Shown here piece after piece: positions 1 to 5,232 of a DNA stretch of 16,453 nt (positions are counted from its first letter, which is position 1; each line of letters opens with the position of its first letter). Source of the stretch: 2-01-FULL-41-21 sp038065335 (lineage in GTDB: Bacteria; Patescibacteriota; Minisyncoccia; 2-02-FULL-40-12; GWA2-44-9); the NCBI GenBank assembly GCA_038065335.1, contig JBBTRD010000044.1, positions 1-16,453 of the forward strand, read 5' to 3'. A program made the position numbers and the translations under genes. The notes under the pieces were generated by a model. The model did not search any database, had not been told where the DNA came from, and worked only from the letters and a program-made list of their open reading frames with translations.

Positions 1-1
1 C

Positions 2-91
2 AAAACCGCAAAAGAACCCGGAGAAAAACATCGGCTCGAACCATATTTTGTAGAAACAGAAAAGAAAAATTTTAATCATTTGGATTTTTAA
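2..91 (+). CDS. Possible 3' end of an unidentified gene (partial)
   Basis: An open frame enters from the window edge and ends at TAA 89-91, giving 29 residues that end in NFNHLDF. The peptide is charged and contains HRLEPYFVETEKKN, which looks like an ordinary protein C-terminus, but I cannot assign a family. The first stop-to-stop stretch in another frame (ending TAA 73-75) is shorter and more arginine-rich, so this frame is preferred. No hairpin terminator follows. The start lies outside the window, so the coding status is uncertain. Confidence 0.35.
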   Translation, partial: KTAKEPGEKHRLEPYFVETEKKNFNHLDF

Positions 92-128
92 GATAATTTC
101 ACCAGAGATGCTGATTTTTGTTTTGGGC

Positions 129-157
129 TTGACTTCGGACACCATATATGCTACATT
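129..157 (+). promoter_or_regulatory. Strong sigma70-type promoter for the 212-601 gene
   Basis: TTGACT at 129-134 is followed by a 17-nt spacer and TACATT at 152-157. An extended -10 TG sits at 149-150. The predicted start near 164 gives a leader of about 48 nt that carries the ribosome binding site. Together with the terminator at 623-660, this makes the gene an independent transcription unit. Confidence 0.7.
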
Positions 158-200
158 CTTACCGATATAGGCAATGCGGCCTAAATCGAAGCTCTTTGAA

Positions 201-205
201 AGGAG
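201..205 (+). promoter_or_regulatory. Shine-Dalgarno site AGGAG
   Basis: AGGAG lies 6 nt upstream of the ATG at 212 and fixes that start. It is the only convincing ribosome binding site in the window. Most other genes have no purine-rich match at this position, and rplK has only a weak AAGG. Confidence 0.8.
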
Positions 206-211
206 AACACA

Positions 212-601
212 ATGCAGACAGAAACGATGAACGGCAACCAGCTACTCGGCAATGGCCTCGAAACCATTACCAACCCCGACAAGTTTCGAGAGGCCATGAA
301 CAAGGTCTCCGAAGCTGCCTTTGCAACGGTCTTCCAGGCCCAAGACGAAGGAAGGCTGAAGTGGTGGCGCGCCGGAGACGATCTGACCGATCTGGTCACC
401 GAAGTAGCCGTCAAGGATGGTCGCGGTGAAGAGATCACCGTTCCGGTCATTCTGTTTACCAGTGTGACGGACGAGAGGTTCATAGACGGATACCTCATGC
501 TGGGAAGTAGGCGCAATGCACCGTGTCGCAACACGGCCGATCCGCGCGTTCAGCGTCTGTACACGCAGGTGACCGAGAAGCAGTGGTCACATTCAATCTG
601 A
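212..601 (+). CDS. Unrecognised 129-residue cytoplasmic protein
   Basis: I do not recognise this protein. It starts at ATG 212 behind AGGAG and ends with TGA 599-601. There is no signal peptide or membrane segment. The N-terminal half is mixed and helix-prone (around NKVSEAAFATVFQAQDEGRL, with WW near residue 50). The middle looks beta-rich (ITVPVILFTSVTDERF). The C-terminal part is basic, with SRRNAPCRNTADPRVQR. Codon choice favours G/C endings, and the sampled stretch 301-360 is about 57% GC, above the adjacent uppP sequence. It has its own promoter, ribosome binding site and terminator and is convergent with uppP. This autonomous cassette layout suggests a separately regulated or acquired gene. 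Coding status is well supported; function is unknown. Confidence 0.8.
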   Translation: MQTETMNGNQLLGNGLETITNPDKFREAMNKVSEAAFATVFQAQDEGRLKWWRAGDDLTDLVTEVAVKDGRGEEITVPVILFTSVTDERFIDGYLMLGSRRNAPCRNTADPRVQRLYTQVTEKQWSHSI

Positions 602-622
602 AGTCCTAACAAGAACTTCTGC

Positions 623-660
623 CCCGCCACGTCACAAGACCTCTGGCGGGTTTCTTTTTT
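623..660 (+). terminator. Rho-independent terminator after the 212-601 gene
   Basis: CCCGCCA at 623-629 pairs perfectly with TGGCGGG at 644-650 across a 14-nt loop. TTTCTTTTTT follows at 651-660. On the minus strand no T run follows the stem, so it acts in the plus direction only and is not a terminator for uppP. Confidence 0.88.
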
Positions 661-703
661 ATACAACCCGACAACGTGTTTGTATTTTCTGAAGAGTGGG
701 GTT

Positions 704-1459
704 CTATTTTAAAAACAGAAGAAAAACGATACCGACAATAATTCGGTACCAGCCGAAGACTGTAAGTTTATTTGTTTGAGCGTATCTTAAGAACCACCGA
801 ATCACAACGAGCGAAGATAAGAAAGCAACAACAAGACCAACTAAAAGAAGCCCGAGATGACCAGATGCCAATATTGCATCACGATTTTTTAAGGCATCGT
901 AACCGGTCGCGACAAACATGGTCGGAATCGCCAAAAGAAAAGAAAACTCGACAATATCTTTTCTGGAAACTTTCATGGCTCGGCCGGCCAAAATCGTGGC
1001 CGCCGAACGGGACACGCCGGGAATAAACGCTAGGGTCTGGGCGACACCGACCCAAAAACCTTTTTTCGATGTTACTTCGCCACCACCACTTACAAAATTA
1101 TTACGTTCAAAAAGTACAATCACGACCCCGCCCATGATAACGGCCCAAAGTGTTAGGGTGTAATTATCCAAAGCTGAACGAACAAGCGGATAAGCGAGCA
1201 ATCCAATAATCGCTGTCGGAATGAACGCGATAATTAACTTTTTAATTAAGGCCACTGAACTAAAAATCTTTTTCCAATACAACCAGACTACGGCCAGAAT
1301 TGCTCCGCTTTGAATAACAATCTCAAATGTTTTTAAGAAATCCGAAGAAGCGAGGCCTAGCAAACGAGAGGTTATAATCAGATGGGCAGTGGAAGATATC
1401 GGCAGAAATTCAGTAACGCCTTCGATAATACCGAGAATAATAGCGTGAAATATGCTCAT
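704..1459 (-). CDS. uppP: Undecaprenyl-diphosphate phosphatase (BacA/UppP)
   Basis: This integral membrane enzyme dephosphorylates undecaprenyl diphosphate to recycle the lipid carrier for peptidoglycan and other wall polymers. It is 251 residues, a little shorter than the 265-273 common in the family. The first signature, EGVTEFLPISSTAH, spans residues 13-26 and holds the E..E pair. The second, PGVSRSAATI, spans 147-156 with the catalytic-type arginine at 151. Several hydrophobic helices fill the rest, ending in GWYRIIVGIVFLLF. The loop near residues 118-134 (RNNFVSGGGEVTSKKG) is polar. ATG 1459 follows the folD stop with one base between them, so the two are translated from one transcript. 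uppP is the last gene of the rpmF-to-uppP run. There is no ribosome binding site. Confidence 0.95.
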   Translation of the reverse strand: MSIFHAIILGIIEGVTEFLPISSTAHLIITSRLLGLASSDFLKTFEIVIQSGAILAVVWLYWKKIFSSVALIKKLIIAFIPTAIIGLLAYPLVRSALDNYTLTLWAVIMGGVVIVLFERNNFVSGGGEVTSKKGFWVGVAQTLAFIPGVSRSAATILAGRAMKVSRKDIVEFSFLLAIPTMFVATGYDALKNRDAILASGHLGLLLVGLVVAFLSSLVVIRWFLRYAQTNKLTVFGWYRIIVGIVFLLFLK

Positions 1460-1460
1460 T

Positions 1461-2279
1461 TTATTTGTTTAGTTCAATTAAATTCTTTAAGACCGAGACG
1501 ACCACAACCGGACCGATTCCTCCCGGAACGGGAGTAATGAGTCCAGCTTTGGGAGATACCGAATTGAAATCGAAATCCCCTTTTATTGTACCTCCTTTGT
1601 TTTCATATCCAAAATCAATAATCGTCGCTCCATCTTTAATCATGTCGCCGGTGATAAACTCTGGTTTACCCACACCGGAAATAACGATGTCGGCTTGGCG
1701 AGAATAATTTTCCGGATGAACCGTAAATTCGTCTATCCGAGAGACCTCGGCGCCAATCTTTTCCAGCCAAAAAGCTACCGGCTGGCCGACCAAGAGGCCT
1801 TGACCGAAAATAGCAACTTTTTTGTTTTGAGGATTTATCTGGCAAAGTTCCAAAACCGTCTTCACGGCTTGGACGGCCGGAGGTAAGACATTGAACTGAC
1901 CGCCGAAAAAAATATTTTGAGCTTCTTGCGACAAAACGTCGACATCTTTTTTGAGAGATATTTCATTTAAAACTGTTTGGGCATCAACGTGTTTCGGAAG
2001 AGGAAGTTCTATAATCACCCCGTCGTTCGCCTTGTCGGCCACAATTTCTTTAACCCTTTTAACAAGTTCTTTGATTGATATATTTTCAGGAAATTCATGG
2101 ACAGAACAGCCGATCCCAATCTCTTGGGCCGCTTTGGCCTTTAGATTCACGAATTTTTTTAAGCCGGCATTGTCGCTGGCGAGAATAATGGCTAAATTTA
2201 ATTTAAGATTCTTTTCAATGATCTCTTTTTTTAATTCGGCCAAGATTTGGCCGGCTATTTTTTTGCCGTCGATGATCAT
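1461..2279 (-). CDS. folD: FolD-family methylene-THF dehydrogenase/cyclohydrolase, divergent active site
   Basis: FolD interconverts 5,10-methylene- and 10-formyl-tetrahydrofolate in the cytoplasm, supplying one-carbon units. From ATG 2279 it is 272 residues, normal for the family. This start lies 4 nt after the tsaC stop; an in-frame TTG at 2294 would overlap tsaC and adds only NYNR, so ATG is preferred. Visible landmarks are IIDGKKIA at the N-terminus, the catalytic-type lysine K47 in FVNLKAKAAQEIG, ELPLP at 91-95, KDVD at 111-114, the dinucleotide-binding GQGLLVGQP at 159-167, and TPVPGGIGP near the C-terminus. The usual active-site tyrosine is Phe43 and the usual glutamine (QLPLP) is Glu91. 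The Rossmann motif has Q and G where R and S are common. Family membership is clear, but the exact activity and cofactor are less so. Confidence 0.88.
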   Translation of the reverse strand: MIIDGKKIAGQILAELKKEIIEKNLKLNLAIILASDNAGLKKFVNLKAKAAQEIGIGCSVHEFPENISIKELVKRVKEIVADKANDGVIIELPLPKHVDAQTVLNEISLKKDVDVLSQEAQNIFFGGQFNVLPPAVQAVKTVLELCQINPQNKKVAIFGQGLLVGQPVAFWLEKIGAEVSRIDEFTVHPENYSRQADIVISGVGKPEFITGDMIKDGATIIDFGYENKGGTIKGDFDFNSVSPKAGLITPVPGGIGPVVVVSVLKNLIELNK

Positions 2280-2283
2280 TCGG

Positions 2284-2919
2284 TTATAATTCAAGAAGTT
2301 TTAAAAGATCTTCTGGTTTAGATGGACCAACCCGCAAAACTTTGGGCTTGTCCGTGGAGCAGTCAATGACGACTGAAGAATTTGAAGGCGGCAAAACACC
2401 GGCGTCAATAATCAAATCCGGCCGACGGGATTGAGCGCTCAAGGAAGTGATAATACTATTAATATCTCCCGTCGCCGGTTCACCGGAAATATTGGCCGAC
2501 GTTGCCACCAATGGATAACCAAAGGCACCCAGCAATTTATCAGTAAATTCATAATTTGCGATTCGTAATCCAACCGTCGGCAGACCGGTTGTAACAATTG
2601 GAGGGACGATTTCTTTTTTAGGCAAAACTAGTGTGAATTTTCCCGGCCAAAATCTGGCGGCCATTTTTCGGTGCTGGTCGGTCAGATAGGCCAGCTCTTC
2701 GACCCACTTCATGTCCCGAACCAGAATCGGCAATGGTCTTGAGCTTCGGCTTTTAATGTCAAAAATATGCCGCACCGCGATTTCATCCAGGGCATTACAG
2801 CCCAATCCATAAACTGTGTCCGTCGGATAAACAATCGTTCCGCCCATCTTTAAAATATCAAGAGCTTCGGCGATGGCCGAATTGTAGTCGTGGTTAAGAT
2901 CAATTTTAATTATTCTCAC
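2284..2919 (-). CDS. tsaC: L-threonylcarbamoyladenylate synthase (TsaC/Sua5/YrdC family)
   Basis: This enzyme makes threonylcarbamoyl-AMP from threonine, bicarbonate and ATP, the first step of t6A37 modification of ANN-decoding tRNAs. It is 211 residues and consists of the YrdC domain alone, without the C-terminal Sua5 domain. Motifs in order are PTDTVYGLG at 32-40, KSRSSRPLPILV at 56-67, WPGKFTLVL at 91-99 and ATSANISGEP at 139-148. The start is GTG 2919 and overlaps the rpsP stop in a GTGA arrangement (4 nt), which implies translational coupling. It sits between rpsP and folD. TsaB, TsaD and TsaE are not in this window. Confidence 0.93.
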   Translation of the reverse strand: MRIIKIDLNHDYNSAIAEALDILKMGGTIVYPTDTVYGLGCNALDEIAVRHIFDIKSRSSRPLPILVRDMKWVEELAYLTDQHRKMAARFWPGKFTLVLPKKEIVPPIVTTGLPTVGLRIANYEFTDKLLGAFGYPLVATSANISGEPATGDINSIITSLSAQSRRPDLIIDAGVLPPSNSSVVIDCSTDKPKVLRVGPSKPEDLLKLLEL

Positions 2920-3305
2920 GTCTCGGTGCCGAGCGTCCCGCTGCCGAAATTGTCGTTGCGTTGAGCCGCAGGGACAGCGGGACTTGGGGATGGATTCAAC
3001 AACAAGTCAACTTCGGCACGGGAACGTTCGGAAGCGGGGCGCTTAGGTTTCCAACTTAATTTCTTATCAGCGACGATGATTTTATTATTAACAAAGAGAT
3101 TATTGACGGTCGGCGAAAGTTGAACGCCCTTGGACATCCAGTGTTCGATGCGTTCTTTTTTAACAAGTAAGCTTTTTTTGTGCGGGTCGTATGAACCCAA
3201 AAGCTCCAAGTATTCTCCCTGCGGTTTCTTGGTGTGTTCGGTCACGATAATCCGGAAATAGGCCTGCCCCCTCTTTCCAATCCGTTGTAGGCGCATGATT
3301 AACAT
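2916..3305 (-). CDS. rpsP: Small ribosomal subunit protein bS16 with long C-terminal extension
   Basis: bS16 binds 16S rRNA and helps assemble the small subunit. The first 85 or so residues are typical: MLIMRLQRIGKRGQAYFRII at the start and LLGSYDPHKK around 35-44. ATG 3305 gives the expected bS16 N-terminus. The protein is 129 residues against about 80-90 for most bS16. The extra 40 or so residues are low-complexity (NPSPSPAVPAAQRNDNFGSG) and their DNA contains a perfect 9-bp inverted repeat. There is no ribosome binding site; a promoter candidate lies so close that the mRNA would be nearly leaderless. It is followed by tsaC with a 4-nt overlap. Confidence 0.95.
   Translation of the reverse strand: MLIMRLQRIGKRGQAYFRIIVTEHTKKPQGEYLELLGSYDPHKKSLLVKKERIEHWMSKGVQLSPTVNNLFVNNKIIVADKKLSWKPKRPASERSRAEVDLLLNPSPSPAVPAAQRNDNFGSGTLGTET
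2921..2983. repeat. Inverted repeat inside the bS16 C-terminal extension
   Basis: GTCCCGCTG at 2935-2943 is the exact reverse complement of CAGCGGGAC at 2975-2983. A second small dyad, CTCGGTGCCGAG, lies next to it near 2922-2933. The arms bound residues 108-124 of rpsP, which are absent from ordinary bS16. I read this as a palindromic element that has lengthened the reading frame; the insertion itself is inference. Confidence 0.6.
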
Positions 3306-3314
3306 TGTTTCGTT

Positions 3315-3343
3315 ATTTTATCAGACTATCTTGATTTAATCAA
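3315..3343 (-). promoter_or_regulatory. Candidate promoter for rpsP, giving a near-leaderless mRNA
   Basis: Read on the minus strand, TTGATT (3343-3338), a 17-nt spacer and TAAAAT (3320-3315) form a plausible sigma70 promoter. Transcription would begin near 3308, only about 3 nt before the ATG at 3305. This fits the lack of a ribosome binding site. It would allow rpsP-tsaC-folD-uppP to be expressed separately from rnc. Confidence 0.5.
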
Positions 3344-3345
3344 GA
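3329..3345. repeat. 17-bp palindrome between rnc and rpsP
   Basis: TCTTGATT (3329-3336) and AATCAAGA (3338-3345) are perfect 8-bp arms around a single central T. The site begins 3 bp past the rnc stop codon and overlaps the -35 box of the candidate rpsP promoter. There is no T run on either side, so it looks more like an operator or spacer dyad than a terminator. Confidence 0.5.
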
Positions 3346-3347
3346 AT

Positions 3348-4034
3348 CTACCAACTTTTAATTTTTAGCGCGCCTTCGGCCGCTTTTTGTTGGGCTTCTT
3401 GCTTAGAGGGGCCTTCACCTTCGGCTACCAGATCTTGGCCGAGATAGACGCCCACTTTGAATTGACGGGCGTGGTCGGGACCCCATTCTTGGATAACTTC
3501 ATAATTCGGCGTAATCCCTACCTGTTCTTGGGCTTTTTCCTGAAAAAGACTTTTGGCATCGCGATAGAGATTGTTTTTTATAATTCTCGGGAGTTCGCTC
3601 AAAATAAACTTACGAATAAACTCGGCTGATTTTTCGTAACCTTGGTCAAGATAAATGGCGCCGATGACCGCTTCCATCGCGTTGGCCAAAATATATTGTC
3701 GAGCTCGCCCCATATCCTTGGCCTCGCCTCGCGAAAGCAATATGTATTCGTTCAAATCAAAAACTTTAGAAATATCGGCGAGCATAACGGCGTTTACAAG
3801 AGCCGCCCGCCAGTTGGTTAATTCCCCTTCCGGATTAGGAAAGGCTCGATAGAGATGCTCGGTAACCACTAATTCCAACACTGCGTCGCCCAAAAATTCC
3901 AAGCGCTCGTTGTGATCCAAAGGCCATTTCGGATTTTCGTTAATATAAGAACGATGAGTCAGAGCCTGCAGAAGCAGGTTTTTGTCCTTAAAATTTACCT
4001 TTATTTTTTGCTCTAACGGAGAGATGTCTACCAC
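3348..4034 (-). CDS. rnc: Ribonuclease III
   Basis: RNase III cleaves double-stranded RNA and matures rRNA precursors. The 228-residue protein has the usual two-domain layout: an endonuclease domain (residues 5-150 or so) and a dsRNA-binding domain (157-225). The signature NERLEFLGDAVLE starts at 42, giving the metal ligands E43 and D50. The second metal pair lies in ILANAMEAVIGAIYLD, where E121 is kept but the usual Asp is Asn118. The dsRBD is recognisable from KSLFQEKAQE through EGPSKQEAQQKAAEGAL. The start is GTG 4034, which gives a normal-length N-terminus, and no ribosome binding site is visible. It lies downstream of nusB across a repeat-filled spacer. Confidence 0.95.
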   Translation of the reverse strand: MVDISPLEQKIKVNFKDKNLLLQALTHRSYINENPKWPLDHNERLEFLGDAVLELVVTEHLYRAFPNPEGELTNWRAALVNAVMLADISKVFDLNEYILLSRGEAKDMGRARQYILANAMEAVIGAIYLDQGYEKSAEFIRKFILSELPRIIKNNLYRDAKSLFQEKAQEQVGITPNYEVIQEWGPDHARQFKVGVYLGQDLVAEGEGPSKQEAQQKAAEGALKIKSW

Positions 4035-4151
4035 AATAAATTTTCAGTTTTCAGTTGCCAGTTTCCATTAAGTTTTCAGTTGCCAGTTTCTAAACGTTTG
4101 AAAACTGATTAATTGATAATTTATTGAAAATTGAGAACTGATAAATGATAA
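4035..4151. repeat. Repeat-built spacer between nusB and rnc
   Basis: The 117-bp spacer is made of variants of the words AACTG, AAAACTG and CAACTG. An exact 20-bp direct repeat (AGTTTTCAGTTGCCAGTTTC) occurs at 4046-4065 and 4071-4090. The other half (about 4100-4140) holds the complementary words GAAAACTGATT and GAGAACTGATAA, so the spacer can fold back on itself. The minus-strand element runs straight into the GTG of rnc. Confidence 0.7.
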
Positions 4152-4613
4152 CTATTCTTCTTTCTTGTCTTTGGCCGTCTCATCTTTGCCCGGCTCGCCA
4201 ATTTCACGATAGACGGTGCCGAGCACGCCATTCACAAACTTGCCCGACGAATCACCGCCGAAAGATTTGGCTAATTCGATGGCTTCATTGATGGCCACTT
4301 TGGGCGGAACTTCATCGCGACTGCCAAAAAGCAGTTCGTACAAACCTATCCGTAAGACGTTGCGATCAACGATGGCAATTTGGGCTAAGGGCCATTGGGG
4401 CGCAGCTTTCTCAATAATCGCGTTTATCTTTTCCATGTTTTTAACGACGCCCTCCACGAGCTGAACGATAAACGTCGGATCATCGACACCGGAAGCGAAT
4501 TCTTCGATGTTGCGTCCGACAATATCAGCCAGTTCTTCATTTTTGCTACCTTTAAAATCCCACTCGTAGAGGGACTGCATCGCGACGGAACGAAATAAAT
4601 GTCTGCTAGCCAT
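4152..4613 (-). CDS. nusB: Transcription antitermination factor NusB
   Basis: NusB pairs with S10 (NusE) and binds boxA RNA to prevent premature termination of rRNA transcription. It is 153 residues; the family is usually about 140. The typical opening SRHLFRSVAMQSLYEWDF is present, with the arginine-rich N-terminus and aromatic helix. The C-terminal core has VAINEAIELAKSFGGDSSGKFVNGVLG, of which FVNGVLG is the family hallmark. A charged tail (KDETAKDKKEE) extends beyond the fold. The start is ATG 4613. The upstream sequence carries a palindromic element rather than a ribosome binding site. It lies between rpmF and rnc. Confidence 0.95.
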   Translation of the reverse strand: MASRHLFRSVAMQSLYEWDFKGSKNEELADIVGRNIEEFASGVDDPTFIVQLVEGVVKNMEKINAIIEKAAPQWPLAQIAIVDRNVLRIGLYELLFGSRDEVPPKVAINEAIELAKSFGGDSSGKFVNGVLGTVYREIGEPGKDETAKDKKEE

Positions 4614-4618
4614 AGAAG

Positions 4619-4698
4619 CGACACTAATTACGAATTACACACGAATGATACGAATGCAGATATTCGAGTCATTCGTGTCCATTCGCGTATTTGCGTCG
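4619..4698. repeat. Palindromic spacer element, copy 1 (rpmF/nusB)
   Basis: This 80-bp imperfect palindrome begins CGACACTAATTACGAAT and ends ATTCGCGTATTTGCGTCG. The two halves are complementary over about 38 nt with a few mismatches, so RNA of the spacer can form one long hairpin. It occupies almost the whole spacer: one base separates it from the rpmF stop (4700-4702) and five from the nusB ATG. It is the most diverged of three copies (see 13443-13519 and 14073-14150), with an extra TA in the centre (GATATTCG against GATTCG). Confidence 0.9.
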
Positions 4699-4699
4699 G

Positions 4700-4924
4700 T
4701 TAAGCGCGTCTGCCCGTTTGTTGCTTTTCTCTCTTCTTCAGTTCGCGCGCGAGAATGTTGAGAACTTCCCGGCCTTTGTAGAAACCGCAGAACTTGCAAA
4801 CTTGATGGGGCATAATCATTTTAGCGCAATGGGCACACTTTGTTAAAACGTTCCCCTTCAACGCCAAATGACTGCGCCGACGCAGTTGCTTCCCCTTCGC
4901 CATATGATGCCTCGGTACCGCCAC
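4700..4924 (-). CDS. rpmF: Large ribosomal subunit protein bL32
   Basis: bL32 is a small zinc-ribbon protein of the large subunit. The 74-residue product starts MAVPRHHMAKGK, which matches the conserved MAVP opening, so GTG 4924 is chosen over the ATG seven codons later. RRRSHLAL follows near residue 16. Two cysteine pairs, CAHC (32-35) and CKFC (48-51), form the zinc site and are followed by the usual GFYKGREVL. The family is normally 55-65 residues, and the extra length is a lysine/arginine-rich tail (LKKREKQQTGRR). It is the first gene of the leftward run and diverges from dnaE. Confidence 0.94.
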   Translation of the reverse strand: MAVPRHHMAKGKQLRRRSHLALKGNVLTKCAHCAKMIMPHQVCKFCGFYKGREVLNILARELKKREKQQTGRRA

Positions 4925-4936
4925 GGATAAGATTTA

Positions 4937-4956
4937 GTGATTAGCCATTAGAACTT
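4937..4956 (-). repeat. 20-bp dispersed repeat upstream of rpmF
   Basis: The sequence GTGATTAGCCATTAGAACTT matches the reverse complement of 8507-8526, upstream of thrS, at 18 of 20 positions. In both places the repeat lies just before the start codon and in the same orientation relative to the gene. It may be a spacer word repeat or a shared leader site. Confidence 0.55.
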
Positions 4957-5064
4957 AGAAAAATTTCCTAAAATCCAATCGCCAACAACTAACTTTAACT
5001 ACTGGAATACATTAACATAAATGGGTTTTTTCTGCAAATAATTATTCGGCCATTACTATCAACA

Positions 5065-5114
5065 CTCCGACGCTTCGGTCGGAGCCCCGACAAAGTTTTC
5101 AACTTTCGTCGGGG
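5065..5114. repeat. Two tandem GC-rich hairpins
   Basis: Hairpin 1 pairs CTCCGAC (5065-5071) with GTCGGAG (5078-5084) around GCTTCG. Hairpin 2 starts at the next base: CCCCGACAAAGTT (5085-5097) pairs with AACTTTCGTCGGGG (5101-5114), 13 bp with one bulged C and a 3-nt loop. Neither is followed by a T run on either strand, so they are not ordinary terminators. They lie just upstream of the dnaE promoter candidate. Confidence 0.75.
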
Positions 5115-5142
5115 TTGCGCTACCACCACCGACTGTTACAAT
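5115..5142 (+). promoter_or_regulatory. Candidate dnaE promoter with extended -10
   Basis: TTGCGC at 5115-5120, a 16-nt spacer and TACAAT at 5137-5142 are seen, with TG at 5134-5135 forming an extended -10. A start near 5149 gives a leader of about 84 nt that contains the hairpin at 5167-5196. Confidence 0.5.
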
Positions 5143-5166
5143 ACATGAATACTAAATTACGAGCGT

Positions 5167-5196
5167 GCCCCCACACTTATACATGAATGTGGGGGC
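5167..5196 (+). promoter_or_regulatory. Leader hairpin upstream of dnaE
   Basis: GCCCCCACA (5167-5175) pairs perfectly with TGTGGGGGC (5188-5196) across a 12-nt loop. It ends 36 nt before the dnaE ATG. No T run follows and no ribosome binding site is present, so a role in mRNA stability or translation is possible but unproven. Confidence 0.55.
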
Positions 5197-5232
5197 GAGC
5201 ATCGGCTAGTCCGGTGAATCTCACTCTACTCT

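Larger units (their letters stand above)
4925..5232. other. Divergent rpmF/dnaE control region (308 bp)
   Basis: No gene is visible. Next to rpmF lies a word-repeat stretch (TTAGCCATTAGAACTTAG, then AACAACTAACTTTAACTAC). Three stable hairpins follow at 5065-5084, 5085-5114 and 5167-5196, with a promoter candidate for dnaE at 5115-5142. The 10-mer ATACATGAAT occurs twice (5141-5150 and 5179-5188). A clear rpmF promoter could not be fixed. Confidence 0.7.

Noticed and set aside
181..534. Long minus-strand reading frame opposite the 212-601 gene
   Set aside because: The plus-strand frame has promoter, ribosome binding site and terminator in register. The minus frame has none and gives a serine/arginine-rich shadow peptide.
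2279..2294. TTG 2294 as the folD start
   Set aside because: It would overlap tsaC by 11 bases and adds residues not found in FolD; ATG 2279 gives the canonical IIDGKKIA opening.
2431..2442. 12-bp perfect palindrome TTGAGCGCTCAA in tsaC
   Set aside because: It is short, and the coded residues sit in a variable part of the YrdC fold. Without an alignment I cannot separate it from chance.
3966..3979. CCTGC/GCAGG inverted repeat in rnc
   Set aside because: It encodes LLLQALTHRSY, the conserved RNase III motif, so it is ordinary coding sequence and not an insert.
4619..4698. CRISPR-like array of ACGAAT words
   Set aside because: The words are short and degenerate and form one foldback unit; there are no uniform repeats, spacers or cas genes.
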